Origin: Planctomycetota bacterium
GTDB taxonomy: Bacteria; Planctomycetota; Planctomycetia; Pirellulales; Thermoguttaceae
DNA: 64,000 nucleotides
Direction: 5' to 3'
Assembly (NCBI GenBank): GCA_030612765.1
Contig: JAUWNG010000004.1
Span: 1-64,000, forward strand
The position numbers and the translations under genes were made by a program. Positions 29,899-40,663 of the stretch are shown in pieces. How positions within the stretch are numbered: the stretch's first letter is position 1; each line of letters opens with the position of its first letter. The notes beneath the pieces were generated by a model that worked only from the letters and a program-made list of their open reading frames with translations, was not told where the DNA came from and searched no databases.

Positions 29899-32475
29899 AT
29901 GCTCGAAAACCGCAATCTAAAGACTGACTTGTTGGCGTTGGCGCTGTTGGCCGGCGTAATTTTTCTGGCCTCCGCGCTGATCAGCTACGATCCGGCCGAT
30001 CCGCCCGGCAAGCTCGTCTTCCCGCAAAACAGCCAGCCCACAAACGCCTGCGGCTACTGGGGCGCGACGACCAGCCGGCTGCTGTTCGAGGCCCTCGGGC
30101 TGGGCGCGTACTATTTGCTGCTTTCGTTGGCCGCGTGGGACGCCGCGCTGCTGGTGCGCCGCAAGATCGGCCAGCCGTGGCTGCGGGCCGGCGGGTGGTT
30201 GATCTCCTTGGCGGGAGTTGCCACCCTGGCCGCGATGGCCGCGCCGCGGCTCTCGCCCGGGCCGGTGATCGGCGCCGGCGGATATCTCGGCGCCTTGGGC
30301 AAGGCATTGCTGCAAACGCAGTTTGCAAGCCTCGGCGCGTACATTATCGCCTCCAGCATGGTCGTCGGCGGACTGTTGCTTGCCACCGACTATTCGCTCG
30401 TGCGGCTGTTGGCCTGGGTCGTGGGCAAACCGACACGCAGTTTGGGGCGAGGGGTGCTGCAAGTCTCGACGGCATACGCCCAAAAAGTCCGACGACGACG
30501 CTCCGACCTCGACGGCTACGAAGAAAACAACAAGGACGCCCCGGCGATCCGCGTCTCCGGCCGCATCGCCGACGAGAAAGACGAAGAGGCAGATAAGCAG
30601 AAAGGCCAAGACGAGGAGAACGAGGAGGAGGATTCGGACGGCGGTCGAAGAACCTTCGGCACACGGGTGGGAATCAGCAGGCCAAAACGAAAAAAGCCTT
30701 CCCAAAAAGTCCTCGAAGAGATGGACGAATCCGACTTGGGATCGGACGTCCCCGACTATCAACTACCCGGCTTGGATTTGTTGCTCGAAGGCGAATCGGT
30801 CAATTTCGACCAGCGGGAGAAGGAAGTCCGCCGAAAAGCCAAACTGCTGGAAAAAACCTTCCTCAACTTCGGCTTCAACATCCGCGTGGTGGAGATACAG
30901 ACCGGACCGGTCATTGCCCAGTACGAGGTCGAACTGGAGTCCGGCCTGCGGTTGAGCCGCATCACCGGTCTGGCCGACGATCTGGCCATCGCCTTGCGTG
31001 TGCCGAGCGTGCGGATCGTGGCCCCGTTGCCGGGCAAAAACACCGTCGGCGTCGAGGTGCCGAACCAGCAGCGGCAGGTCGTCCGCCTCCGCGAGGTCAT
31101 GGAAGAGGTCGGCGGCAAGACGCAGAAAATGCGCATCCCCTTGTACTTGGGCAAGGACGTGGCCGGCAATCCACTGGTCGTCGATCTGACCACGCTGCCC
31201 CACCTGCTGATCGCCGGCCGCACCGGCACCGGAAAGAGCGTCTGCCTGAACTCGATCATTGCCTCGATGTTGATGACCCGCCGTCCGGACGAGGTCCGAA
31301 TGTTGATGATCGATCCGAAGATGGTCGAGCTTAGCCCGTATCGATCGCTGCCGCACCTGATGCACCCGGTCGTTACCGACATGCGCAAGGCCGAGGCGAT
31401 CCTCGGCTGGGCGGTCGAGAAAATGGAGGAGCGATACCACATCCTCGCCCGCGCGGGGGTCCGACACATCAGCGTCTACAACCAACTTGGCGAGGAAGAA
31501 CTGTACAAACGGGTGCAGCCGGAGGACGACGAGGAGCGCAGCCACATCCCCACCCACATGCCCTACATCGTCATCGTGGCCGACGAGTTGGCCGACCTGA
31601 TGATGACCGCCGCCAAGGAAGTCGAGGGACACATCATCCGCCTGGCGCAGAAGAGCCGGGCGGTCGGAATCCACCTGGTCCTGGCGACGCAGAAACCGAC
31701 CGTCGACGTGATTACCGGCCTGATCAAGTCGAACCTACCCGCACGGATCGCCTTCCAGGTCGCCAGCCGCACCGACAGCCGGGTGGTGCTCGACGAAATG
31801 GGCGCCGACCGACTGCTGGGCAACGGCGACATGCTCTTTCTCTGGCCCGGCACGAGCACCCTGATCCGCGGTCAAGGCACCTATCTGAACGACGACGAAA
31901 TCTCCCGGCTGATCTCCGCCGTGGCGACCGAGGAGCCGCAGTTCGTCAAGGAACTCGTGCAGTTGAAAACGAGCCTGCCCGACGGCGACAAGAAAAAGTT
32001 CAGCGACCGCGACGAACTCTACGAGTCGGCGATCGACGTGGTGATCCGCGAGGGGCGCGGCAGCGTGTCGCTGTTGCAGCGGACGCTGGGTATCGGCTAC
32101 GGACGCGCCGCGCGGCTGATCGACTTCATGGCCGAGGACGGTATCGTCGGGCCGTACAACGGCTCACAGGCCCGTGAAATTCTCGTCAGCCTCGAACAGT
32201 GGGAACAAATGACCAACCAGGGCGACGACGAACCCGCAACGACAAGCCCGCCAAAACCACTACAAAACAGCAAGATCGTCGACGACGAACCGGAAGAAGA
32301 GGAGGACGAATACGAAGATGATGAATTCGACGAAGAAGAGGACGACCCAGATGAATCGGGCGAGGAATTAGAGGAAGAGGACGAGGAAGACGAAGAATGT
32401 GGCGAAGAAGACGCCACGTTAAAAAAATCTCCCGCAAAATCTTCTCGAAGAAAGTGGAGGGCCGAAAGCGCGTAG
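29899..32475 (+). CDS. ftsK: DNA translocase FtsK/SpoIIIE
   Basis: N-terminal TM helices; GRTGTGKSVCLNSIIASML Walker A; YIVIVADELADLMM Walker B; gamma-like domain; Asp/Glu-rich C-term tail. Confidence 0.96.
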   Translation: MLENRNLKTDLLALALLAGVIFLASALISYDPADPPGKLVFPQNSQPTNACGYWGATTSRLLFEALGLGAYYLLLSLAAWDAALLVRRKIGQPWLRAGGWLISLAGVATLAAMAAPRLSPGPVIGAGGYLGALGKALLQTQFASLGAYIIASSMVVGGLLLATDYSLVRLLAWVVGKPTRSLGRGVLQVSTAYAQKVRRRRSDLDGYEENNKDAPAIRVSGRIADEKDEEADKQKGQDEENEEEDSDGGRRTFGTRVGISRPKRKKPSQKVLEEMDESDLGSDVPDYQLPGLDLLLEGESVNFDQREKEVRRKAKLLEKTFLNFGFNIRVVEIQTGPVIAQYEVELESGLRLSRITGLADDLAIALRVPSVRIVAPLPGKNTVGVEVPNQQRQVVRLREVMEEVGGKTQKMRIPLYLGKDVAGNPLVVDLTTLPHLLIAGRTGTGKSVCLNSIIASMLMTRRPDEVRMLMIDPKMVELSPYRSLPHLMHPVVTDMRKAEAILGWAVEKMEERYHILARAGVRHISVYNQLGEEELYKRVQPEDDEERSHIPTHMPYIVIVADELADLMMTAAKEVEGHIIRLAQKSRAVGIHLVLATQKPTVDVITGLIKSNLPARIAFQVASRTDSRVVLDEMGADRLLGNGDMLFLWPGTSTLIRGQGTYLNDDEISRLISAVATEEPQFVKELVQLKTSLPDGDKKKFSDRDELYESAIDVVIREGRGSVSLLQRTLGIGYGRAARLIDFMAEDGIVGPYNGSQAREILVSLEQWEQMTNQGDDEPATTSPPKPLQNSKIVDDEPEEEEDEYEDDEFDEEEDDPDESGEELEEEDEEDEECGEEDATLKKSPAKSSRRKWRAESA

Positions 32476-32548
32476 CCCGTTAATTGTGCCGACGCAACTG
32501 TCTGCCCGTGATTCCACACCCCGCCGACCGCAGTCGGCGGGCGGTTCT

Positions 32549-32608
32549 CCACTACCCCCTATCCACTACCCACTATCCACTACTCACTACCCACTATCCA
32601 CTACTCCA
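32549..32608. repeat. 7-bp tandem repeat array (CCACTAY) at the 3' end of rlmN
   Basis: ccactaccccctatccactacccactatccactactcactacccactatccactactcc. Confidence 0.85.
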
Positions 32609-33846
32609 CGCCGCAACTGCCCACAAGCGGCGCCGATCCGGTCGCCCTTGCGATGGCGGATGGCGACGTTCAAACCGCCTTGGGTCAAAACATCGACGAA
32701 CCGGGCGGTTGCGGCCGACGATGGTTTGCGATAGGGCAGGCCCGGCACCGGATTGTAGGGGATCAGGTTCACCAAAGCCGGCCGGCCGCGAAGCAGCGCC
32801 GCAAGCCGCCGGGCGTGTTCCGGCCGGTCGTTCACCCCGGAGAGCAACACGTACTCGAACGTTACCCGTCGCCCGGTCAACTCGAAATACTCGTCTGCCG
32901 CGGCCAGAATAGCCGCCACGCCGAAGCCGCGATTGGCCGGTACAAGCCGGTTGCGCAGCTCGTTGTCGGCCGCGTGCAGCGAGACGGCCAGATGGTACGG
33001 CGGAAAAGGGGTCAGGTCCAATTTGTGCGCGGCACCCTCCGGGCCGTTCCGGCAAATTGGACCTGACCCCTTTTCCGCTCCACGGGCGAGACGTCGGATA
33101 CCGGCCGGAATACCGACCGTGGAGATGGTGATCCGCCGTGCGCCGATCCCCAGTCCGTCGCGTCCGGCGGCATCGGCCAGGGCCGGCATTAGCGCGTCGA
33201 GATTCAACAGCGGCTCGCCCATCCCCATCACCACGATGTGGCTGAGCCGTTCGGTTGATTCCAATTGGTTTTGCGTGCTTTCGGGAGAAGACTTGTTTAG
33301 CCCCGGCGTCCACGCCGGGTCAGAACATTCAACTCCGGTCTGTGTTTTCCCTCCCGGCGTGGACGCCGGGGCTAAACGAGGAGTATTCTTACAACGCCAC
33401 GCCGGTCCCTTTAGCAGCCGTTGGATATGCAGAATCTGTTCGACGATCTCGCCACGGGTGAGGTTTCGGACCACGCCGTCGAGGCCGGTGGCGCAGAAGA
33501 CGCAACCCATCGCGCAGCCGATCTGGGTGCTGATGCAGGCGGTGCAGTGCCCTTTGTCGTCGCGGAGCAGGACGCACTCGATCCGCTCGCCGTCGTGAAG
33601 TTGCAGAAGTAGTTTTTCGGCTCCGTCGGCGGCTTTGTGGTGCTTGACGACGGTTGTGGAAAACGTCTGGAACTCGGCGGCGAGTTGTTCGCGGAGTTTG
33701 GCGGGCAGGTCGGTCATCTCCTCGAACCCGGCGGCCCGTTTCTGGAACAGCCACTTTCGCACCTGACCGGCCCGATAGGCCGGCAGCCCATGCTGGACGA
33801 ACCAGTCGCGTAGCTCGGCGGGAGTTTGTTCGAGGATGGGGATCAT
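32587..33846 (-). CDS. rlmN: 23S rRNA (adenine(2503)-C(2))-methyltransferase RlmN, carrying two in-frame palindromic insertions
   Basis: CISTQIGCAMGCVFCATG radical-SAM cluster, LSHIVVMGMGEPLLN, ITISTVGIPAGIRRLA, HLAVSLHAADNELRNRLVP, NLIPYNPV. Confidence 0.95.
   Translation of the reverse strand: MIPILEQTPAELRDWFVQHGLPAYRAGQVRKWLFQKRAAGFEEMTDLPAKLREQLAAEFQTFSTTVVKHHKAADGAEKLLLQLHDGERIECVLLRDDKGHCTACISTQIGCAMGCVFCATGLDGVVRNLTRGEIVEQILHIQRLLKGPAWRCKNTPRLAPASTPGGKTQTGVECSDPAWTPGLNKSSPESTQNQLESTERLSHIVVMGMGEPLLNLDALMPALADAAGRDGLGIGARRITISTVGIPAGIRRLARGAEKGSGPICRNGPEGAAHKLDLTPFPPYHLAVSLHAADNELRNRLVPANRGFGVAAILAAADEYFELTGRRVTFEYVLLSGVNDRPEHARRLAALLRGRPALVNLIPYNPVPGLPYRKPSSAATARFVDVLTQGGLNVAIRHRKGDRIGAACGQLRRGVVDSG
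33001..33077. repeat. Inverted-repeat element CGGAAAAGGGGTCAGGTCCAATTTG...CAAATTGGACCTGACCCCTTTTCCG inside rlmN
   Basis: Perfect 25-bp arms. Confidence 0.95.
33296..33376. repeat. Double-hairpin element TTTAGCCCCGGCGTCCACGCCGGG...CCCGGCGTGGACGCCGGGGCTAAA inside rlmN (81 bp)
   Basis: Perfect 24-bp outer inverted repeat, each arm itself a hairpin. Confidence 0.95.
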
Positions 33847-33867
33847 GGCGAAAAGAACAGCGTCCCT

Positions 33868-35850
33868 CTATTGGCCCTTGCCGACGCCGCGAGACATCTG
33901 TGCCTTGAGTTCGTCGAGGTGCTTTTCGTAGACGCCGCGGGGCGTGGTTTGGTGCTTCTTGCAGAGCGAGGCGGCCATGCCCACCACTTCACCCATCATA
34001 CCGGTGGTCCGTTGGACCCGTACCGATCCCAAGGCCACGTGGGTCACACTGATGTCGCGTCCGGCCATGAACAGGTTAGGCACATTGCGGCTGTAGAGGC
34101 AACGGTAGGGAATGGGATAAGGCCGTATTGGCACGGACTTGAAAATGGAACGAAACTCCTGGTCCGGGAATTGTCGGGCATTTTGCGGATCGGGGTAATG
34201 CAGGTCTATGCCCCAGGTGGTGGTCACACAAGCGTCGGGATAAGACTTCGCTTTGAGGATGTCCTGCTCACACAGGATCACGTCGCCCAGCAGCCGCCGC
34301 GATTCCCGCTTGCCGCCGATGTAGGCCACCCACTTCAGCCGGCGGTTGGCGAAGCGATTTTTGACCGAACTGTGATTCTTCAGATAGGCCCAGTTGCCAT
34401 ACACCGCCCGCAACCCGAGGTCGCGGATCTGCTCGATTTCACCGATTTGATCCTTGCCGATTCCGGCCTCCCAGTCCCATTCGCCGCAGGTCAACGGCAG
34501 GCAGGTTTTCTCGGTGAATTGTATGGCCCAAGGGCAATTGGGAAAAGAGCAAGGGGATTTTTCCAACACACTGTTCCACTGGACCGAGGTGCCCATGATT
34601 AGCTGGTCCGGCTTTTCGGGGGCGAGCGATTCGCCGGTCTGCGCGCGGTTCTCACGTCCCACGCGGAAATCGGCCCCAGCCAACCAGCCAAGTGCGCCGT
34701 CGCCCGTGCAATCGACGAACCACCGGCCGGGAAAACGCAACTCGCGTCCCTCCCTGACGTTCCGCGCAATCACGGCCCGAATCCGCAGGCCGTCTTTTTC
34801 CACTCGGTAGGCGTGGGTGTTCAGAAACAAACTGAGGTTCTTCTCCGCCTGGACAACGCGGAACTTCTTCTGGTCTTCGTAGTTGGAGGCTGGGCCGGCG
34901 TTGTGCGTGAGCTTGCGAGGATCCTTCTTAATGGCTTCAAGGACTTCGCGGCTTCGCGGGCTGTCGGGGTTGCGCAGGGCGTCCTCGTAGTTCCAGAAGC
35001 CGATGGGGCCGATCTGATCCACCAGATCGCCCAAGCGGGGATAGGGCTGCTGATGTATCTGCCCCGACAGCCCCACGCGGATCTCGGAACTGTTGTTGCC
35101 GCCCAGCACGGGCCGATTTTGGATCAGGGCAACCTTGACGCCCAGTCGGGCCGCCGAGACCGCCGCGCAGCAACCAGCCATGCCCCCTCCGACCACGACC
35201 AAATCGAATTGGCCGGCATCGGGCGGCACGTCCGGCAACCCGAGCAGTTTACGTCGCCAATCGTACATTTCGGGATCCCGGTTGGGCGGCACTAGGGTGC
35301 GATCCGTCGTCAGCAGGATCGCGTCGCAACGCCCATCGAATCCGGTCAAGTCGTGCAGACTCAACTCAACTTTCTTGTCGGGAATCTCGATCTGACCGCC
35401 GTCCTGCCAGTGCCACGACGCCCCCTCGGCGCCGAAAGTGGCCGCCAGGGCACGACCGTTGACCAACACTTGGAACTTTCCCGGAGAACCGGAGACATTC
35501 CAAGGAGCGACCCAATCGCGGGTGCGGACCAACACGCGGTACTTGCCCGGCGCGGGCAGGTTGACGGTCGTCGTGGCGTCCTTTACCGGCACACCCAACC
35601 CGTGGGCCAGCAAATACGGGGATCCCATCTGGTCGATCGACTGCGTGTCGATTACCCACCCGCCCAGATCGCGGAAACTTTCGGCCTCTAGCAAAACGGT
35701 TTCCCGGCTGCCGGCCGGCTTTCCTTCGGGGGCCTTAACGCCGGCGACGCCGGATTGTCTCGTAGCGTCGAGCGGCAATTGCCCCGGGAGAATTCTCGTA
35801 AAGCAGAAAACCAAAAATAATATACAGAACGGTATTCGCCATGAAATCAT
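33868..35850 (-). CDS. Secreted FAD-dependent oxidoreductase with N-terminal carbohydrate-binding-like domain
   Basis: LVVVGGGMAGCCAAVSAARLGVKVALIQNRPVLGGNNSSEIRVG dinucleotide-binding motif; FVDCTGDGALGWLAGADFRVG; signal peptide. Confidence 0.9.
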   Translation of the reverse strand: MISWRIPFCILFLVFCFTRILPGQLPLDATRQSGVAGVKAPEGKPAGSRETVLLEAESFRDLGGWVIDTQSIDQMGSPYLLAHGLGVPVKDATTTVNLPAPGKYRVLVRTRDWVAPWNVSGSPGKFQVLVNGRALAATFGAEGASWHWQDGGQIEIPDKKVELSLHDLTGFDGRCDAILLTTDRTLVPPNRDPEMYDWRRKLLGLPDVPPDAGQFDLVVVGGGMAGCCAAVSAARLGVKVALIQNRPVLGGNNSSEIRVGLSGQIHQQPYPRLGDLVDQIGPIGFWNYEDALRNPDSPRSREVLEAIKKDPRKLTHNAGPASNYEDQKKFRVVQAEKNLSLFLNTHAYRVEKDGLRIRAVIARNVREGRELRFPGRWFVDCTGDGALGWLAGADFRVGRENRAQTGESLAPEKPDQLIMGTSVQWNSVLEKSPCSFPNCPWAIQFTEKTCLPLTCGEWDWEAGIGKDQIGEIEQIRDLGLRAVYGNWAYLKNHSSVKNRFANRRLKWVAYIGGKRESRRLLGDVILCEQDILKAKSYPDACVTTTWGIDLHYPDPQNARQFPDQEFRSIFKSVPIRPYPIPYRCLYSRNVPNLFMAGRDISVTHVALGSVRVQRTTGMMGEVVGMAASLCKKHQTTPRGVYEKHLDELKAQMSRGVGKGQ

Positions 35851-36182
35851 GTATATCTCACTTGCTGCTGTAAGCTCGATCGTTCGGTGAAAGGAAATCT
35901 CCGGTTCGGGGAAAACCTTGCGCCCAATCCGTGTATATCAGGATACCGTGCGGCGATCAAGTCAATTCGTTAAGCATCAATCGATGGTTGCGCCTCTGGG
36001 GCGACCGATTGTCATCCGTCAAGCGCGACCACTGGTCGCGGTTTTATGCCCGCCGCTTGTCAGCGAAAGCCGCTTGAGGGTTCCCGCCTTTAGAGGTATA
36101 CTTATATGTTTGGGGTGAAAATGGGTTCCACCCGGTGCGGAGCAGATTAAACCCGCTTACTCTGACCCAGAGTTGTCGCCCA

Positions 36183-38093
36183 ATGTCGCGCCAGACTCCC
36201 GTAGGAATCGACCTGGGCACTACCTTCTCGACCGCGGCTTGGGTGGACGAGTCGGGGCGGACGGAGATTGTCCGCAACGCCGAAGGCGAACTGCTGACGC
36301 CCAGCGCGGTGATGTTCGCCGACGAGGAGTTGGTGGTGGGCAAAGAGGCCCGATCCGCAACCACTATCCATCCCGAGATGGTTGCCGAGTGGGTCAAACG
36401 CGACATGGGTCTCCCCTACTATTCCCGTCCGATTCACGGCCGTAAGCTACCGCCGGAAGTGATCCAGGCTTGCATTCTGCGGAAGCTGAAGGGAGACATC
36501 GTCCACGAACTCGGACGGGTCGATCGCGTGGTCATCACCGTGCCCGCCTATTTCGACGAGCCGCGGCGCAAGGGAACCGCCGACGCCGGCGAGATGGCCG
36601 GCCTGAAGGTGCTCGACATCGTCAACGAGCCGACGGCCGCCGCGCTCAGCTTCGGCGAGACGCTCGGCTATCTGACGCCCGGCGCCGAGCCGAAAGAGGA
36701 GATGACCCTGCTGGTCTACGACCTCGGCGGCGGCACGTTCGACGTTACGTTGTTGCGTCTCTCGCCGGGTAAGATACAGACCATAGCCACCGACGGCGAC
36801 GTGATGCTCGGCGGCCACGACTGGGACCTGCGGCTGGTCGATTACGTGGCCCGGCGGTTCAAGCGGCTGCACAAGCGCGACCCGCGCGAGGATCCCGTGA
36901 TCATCAACCGCGCGTTGGCGGCCGCCATCGACGCCAAGCATGCCCTGAGCGCCCGTGGGCGGACCATCATGCACATCGAGGTGGCCGGCCAGACGGTCGA
37001 GGTTCCCATCACTCGCGGGCAGTTCGAGGAGATGACCGCCGATCTGCTCGAACGCACCACCTACACCACGCGGCAACTGTTGGCCGCCGCGAAAATGGAG
37101 TGGAAGGACGTTTCGCGGGTGTTGTTGGTCGGCGGATCGACGCGGATGCCGATGGTCGGCGAGATGTTGCGGAACTTGAGCGGCATGGAGCCGGACCATA
37201 CGGTCAACGCGGACGAGGCGGTCGCCCGCGGCGCCGCGCTCTACGCCGCATATCTATTGGACAAGGAATCGGGCAACGAAGCACGCGCCGGTTTGTCGAT
37301 CACCAACGTCAACTCGCACAGCCTGGGCGTGGAGGGGATCGACCCGGAAACGCTGCGAAAGAAAAACGTCGTGCTGATCCCGCGCAATACGCCTCTGCCG
37401 GCGAAATTCACGGAACGGTTCGTCACTCGTTCGGAGAACCAGCGCTCGATCGCCGTGCAAATCATCGAGGGCGAGAGTTCCATGCCCGACGAGTGTACGG
37501 CCATCGGGCGGACCGTAATCCGCGATCTCCCCGAAGGACTGCCCAAGAGTTGGCCGATCGAGGTCACCTTCGAGTACGCCGAAAATGGACGGCTGACGGT
37601 CAAGGCCGTCGCGCCCGGCACTCATCAGGGCGCCACGCTCGATATGGAGCGCTCGGTCGGCATCTCCCGCGAGGGCGTGACGCGCTGGAAGCAGCCGATC
37701 GACGAGGCGGCTGGATTCGACGCCTTCGAGTCGATGATCCAGGAGGTAATGGAACCGTCGGCCGACGACCACGACGAGCCGACAACTCCCGAGGCGATCC
37801 GTGCGATGCAGGCCGATTTCAGCGGACCGGTTTCCGGCCCTTCGCGCCCGGGCGGCTGGACGCCTTTCGTCGCCGGTCCCAGGTCGCCGGAACCGGAGCC
37901 TGAAGCGCCGCCGGAGCAGGACGACGAGTCCTTGGTTGCCGACGTGACGCACCGCGTCAAGTCGGTCGCTCGGCCGAGTTTCCCGCGTTGGGTCGGCCTG
38001 ATTGGACACGTCATTGCGGCGCTGTTGGGATTGGCGCTCGGCTATATGATCCTTTGCCGGCTTCGGCCCGAATCGTTCCCCTTTCCCTGGTGA
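36183..38093 (+). CDS. Hsp70/DnaK-like protein with C-terminal transmembrane helix
   Basis: VGIDLGTTFSTAAWV, VYDLGGGTFDVTLL, RVLLVGGSTRMPMV; C-term FPRWVGLIGHVIAALLGLALGYMILC. Confidence 0.94.
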   Translation: MSRQTPVGIDLGTTFSTAAWVDESGRTEIVRNAEGELLTPSAVMFADEELVVGKEARSATTIHPEMVAEWVKRDMGLPYYSRPIHGRKLPPEVIQACILRKLKGDIVHELGRVDRVVITVPAYFDEPRRKGTADAGEMAGLKVLDIVNEPTAAALSFGETLGYLTPGAEPKEEMTLLVYDLGGGTFDVTLLRLSPGKIQTIATDGDVMLGGHDWDLRLVDYVARRFKRLHKRDPREDPVIINRALAAAIDAKHALSARGRTIMHIEVAGQTVEVPITRGQFEEMTADLLERTTYTTRQLLAAAKMEWKDVSRVLLVGGSTRMPMVGEMLRNLSGMEPDHTVNADEAVARGAALYAAYLLDKESGNEARAGLSITNVNSHSLGVEGIDPETLRKKNVVLIPRNTPLPAKFTERFVTRSENQRSIAVQIIEGESSMPDECTAIGRTVIRDLPEGLPKSWPIEVTFEYAENGRLTVKAVAPGTHQGATLDMERSVGISREGVTRWKQPIDEAAGFDAFESMIQEVMEPSADDHDEPTTPEAIRAMQADFSGPVSGPSRPGGWTPFVAGPRSPEPEPEAPPEQDDESLVADVTHRVKSVARPSFPRWVGLIGHVIAALLGLALGYMILCRLRPESFPFPW

Positions 38094-38102
38094 ATAAAAT
38101 GG

Positions 38103-38225
38103 CTAGTGTTGTGTCACGGCTAATTTTTCGGGTTGGGTGCCACTGCTGGCTTGTCCAGCAGTGCGGGAACACGGTTGGACAAGCCAACCGTGGCACCCGA
38201 AATTTTTGTTGTGACGATACACTAG
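38103..38225. repeat. Two-hairpin REP element with CTAGTGT termini and covarying second arm
   Basis: Arms 38136-38163 (CACTGCTGG/CCAGCAGTG) and 38170-38197 (CACGGTTGG/CCAACCGTG); outer imperfect TIR of about 30 bp. Confidence 0.88.
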
Positions 38226-38267
38226 CTCCAACACAATCCGAACACGAGAACAACGTCCTTAACTGAC

Positions 38268-39815
<1,548 letters not shown>

Positions 39816-39829
39816 GCGATTATTGTCGT

Positions 39830-39960
39830 TCAGATTGATGTAGGCCGCGCCATAACGATGTCCACCGGCGGCTTGCGGTCCGCGAGGATCGCCGTGATGA
39901 ACTCGTTGGTCAGGTGGCCGTGCGAGCCACCGTGGCGCACGCCGTCAACGGGCGCTCGCT
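39830..39960 (-). pseudogene. C-terminal remnant of a Gfo/Idh/MocA-type oxidoreductase
   Basis: Minus frame GVRHGGSHGHLTNEFITAILADRKPPVDIVMARPTSI resembles the C-terminal conserved block of this family. Confidence 0.55.
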
Positions 39961-40609
39961 GTACGAATCGAAGAAGCAGGAGTTCACCGCCTACAAGGAC
40001 ATCCTGCTCTATCAGTCCGTTGAAAAAGTCGATTCCCGAGAGTTCGGGTGCCACTGCTGGCTTGTCCAGCAGTGTTTTCCCGGGTGTTTCTCCTCACACT
40101 GCTGGACAAGCCAGCAGTGGCACCCTTTTTCAACGGACTGCTATGCCCCGCTGAACACGCCGCTGCCGGGGACGCCTGCCGCGCCGGTGGTCGGCGCGCT
40201 GCCCGCCGGGGCGCTGGCCGCCTGCGTGGCGCGGGCCCGGCAGCGGGCCGAGCGGATCAAGGCCCACCCGGCCTACACGGTCGCCATCGGCGAGGACTGC
40301 CGCATCGTGGCCCCGGTCGGGCCGCCGCCGTCCACGCAACCGACGCTCAAGGCCGTGGCCGAGACCGACTTCCAGGTGCGGCTGACGTTCGCCATGCTCC
40401 GCCACGACCAGATCGAGCTCCAGTCCAAGCGCGGCGCCGAGGCCGATTTTTCGCTTTTGGCCTACGACACCAACTCGCCGTACCTGGACGCCCGCGTCCC
40501 GCTGGTCACCGGCCAGCCGGAAGTGCGCCAGTACCGCGCCCGCTGGCGCGACGACGACTTGCCCTTCGGCGACTGGAGCGACATCGTGCAGGTGACGGCA
40601 AGGCCGTGA
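39914..40609 (+). pseudogene. Hypothetical protein, likely 5'-truncated, with REP element inserted in frame
   Basis: ...SLYESKKQEFTAYKDILLY-[44 aa encoded by repeat]-APLNTPLPGTPAAP...; GTG start overlaps the oxidoreductase remnant. Confidence 0.5.
40013..40140. repeat. 128-bp two-hairpin (REPIN/MITE-like) element, copy 2 (opposite orientation)
   Basis: Perfect 16-bp TIR CAGTCCGTTGAAAAAG/CTTTTTCAACGGACTG; CTAT on both flanks (40009-40012 and 40141-40144); hairpins 40047-40074 and 40097-40124. Confidence 0.92.
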
Positions 40610-40663
40610 GGGGAGGCGGCTCCTTTGCACGGACCCGCCCCGCCGGGGCAGCGATTGCAAGCG

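Noticed and set aside
36447-37199. Antisense ORFs over the Hsp70 genes (36447-37199, 37254-38009, 38304-39131, 38480-39838)
   Set aside because: Shadow ORFs of strongly conserved Hsp70 coding sequence.
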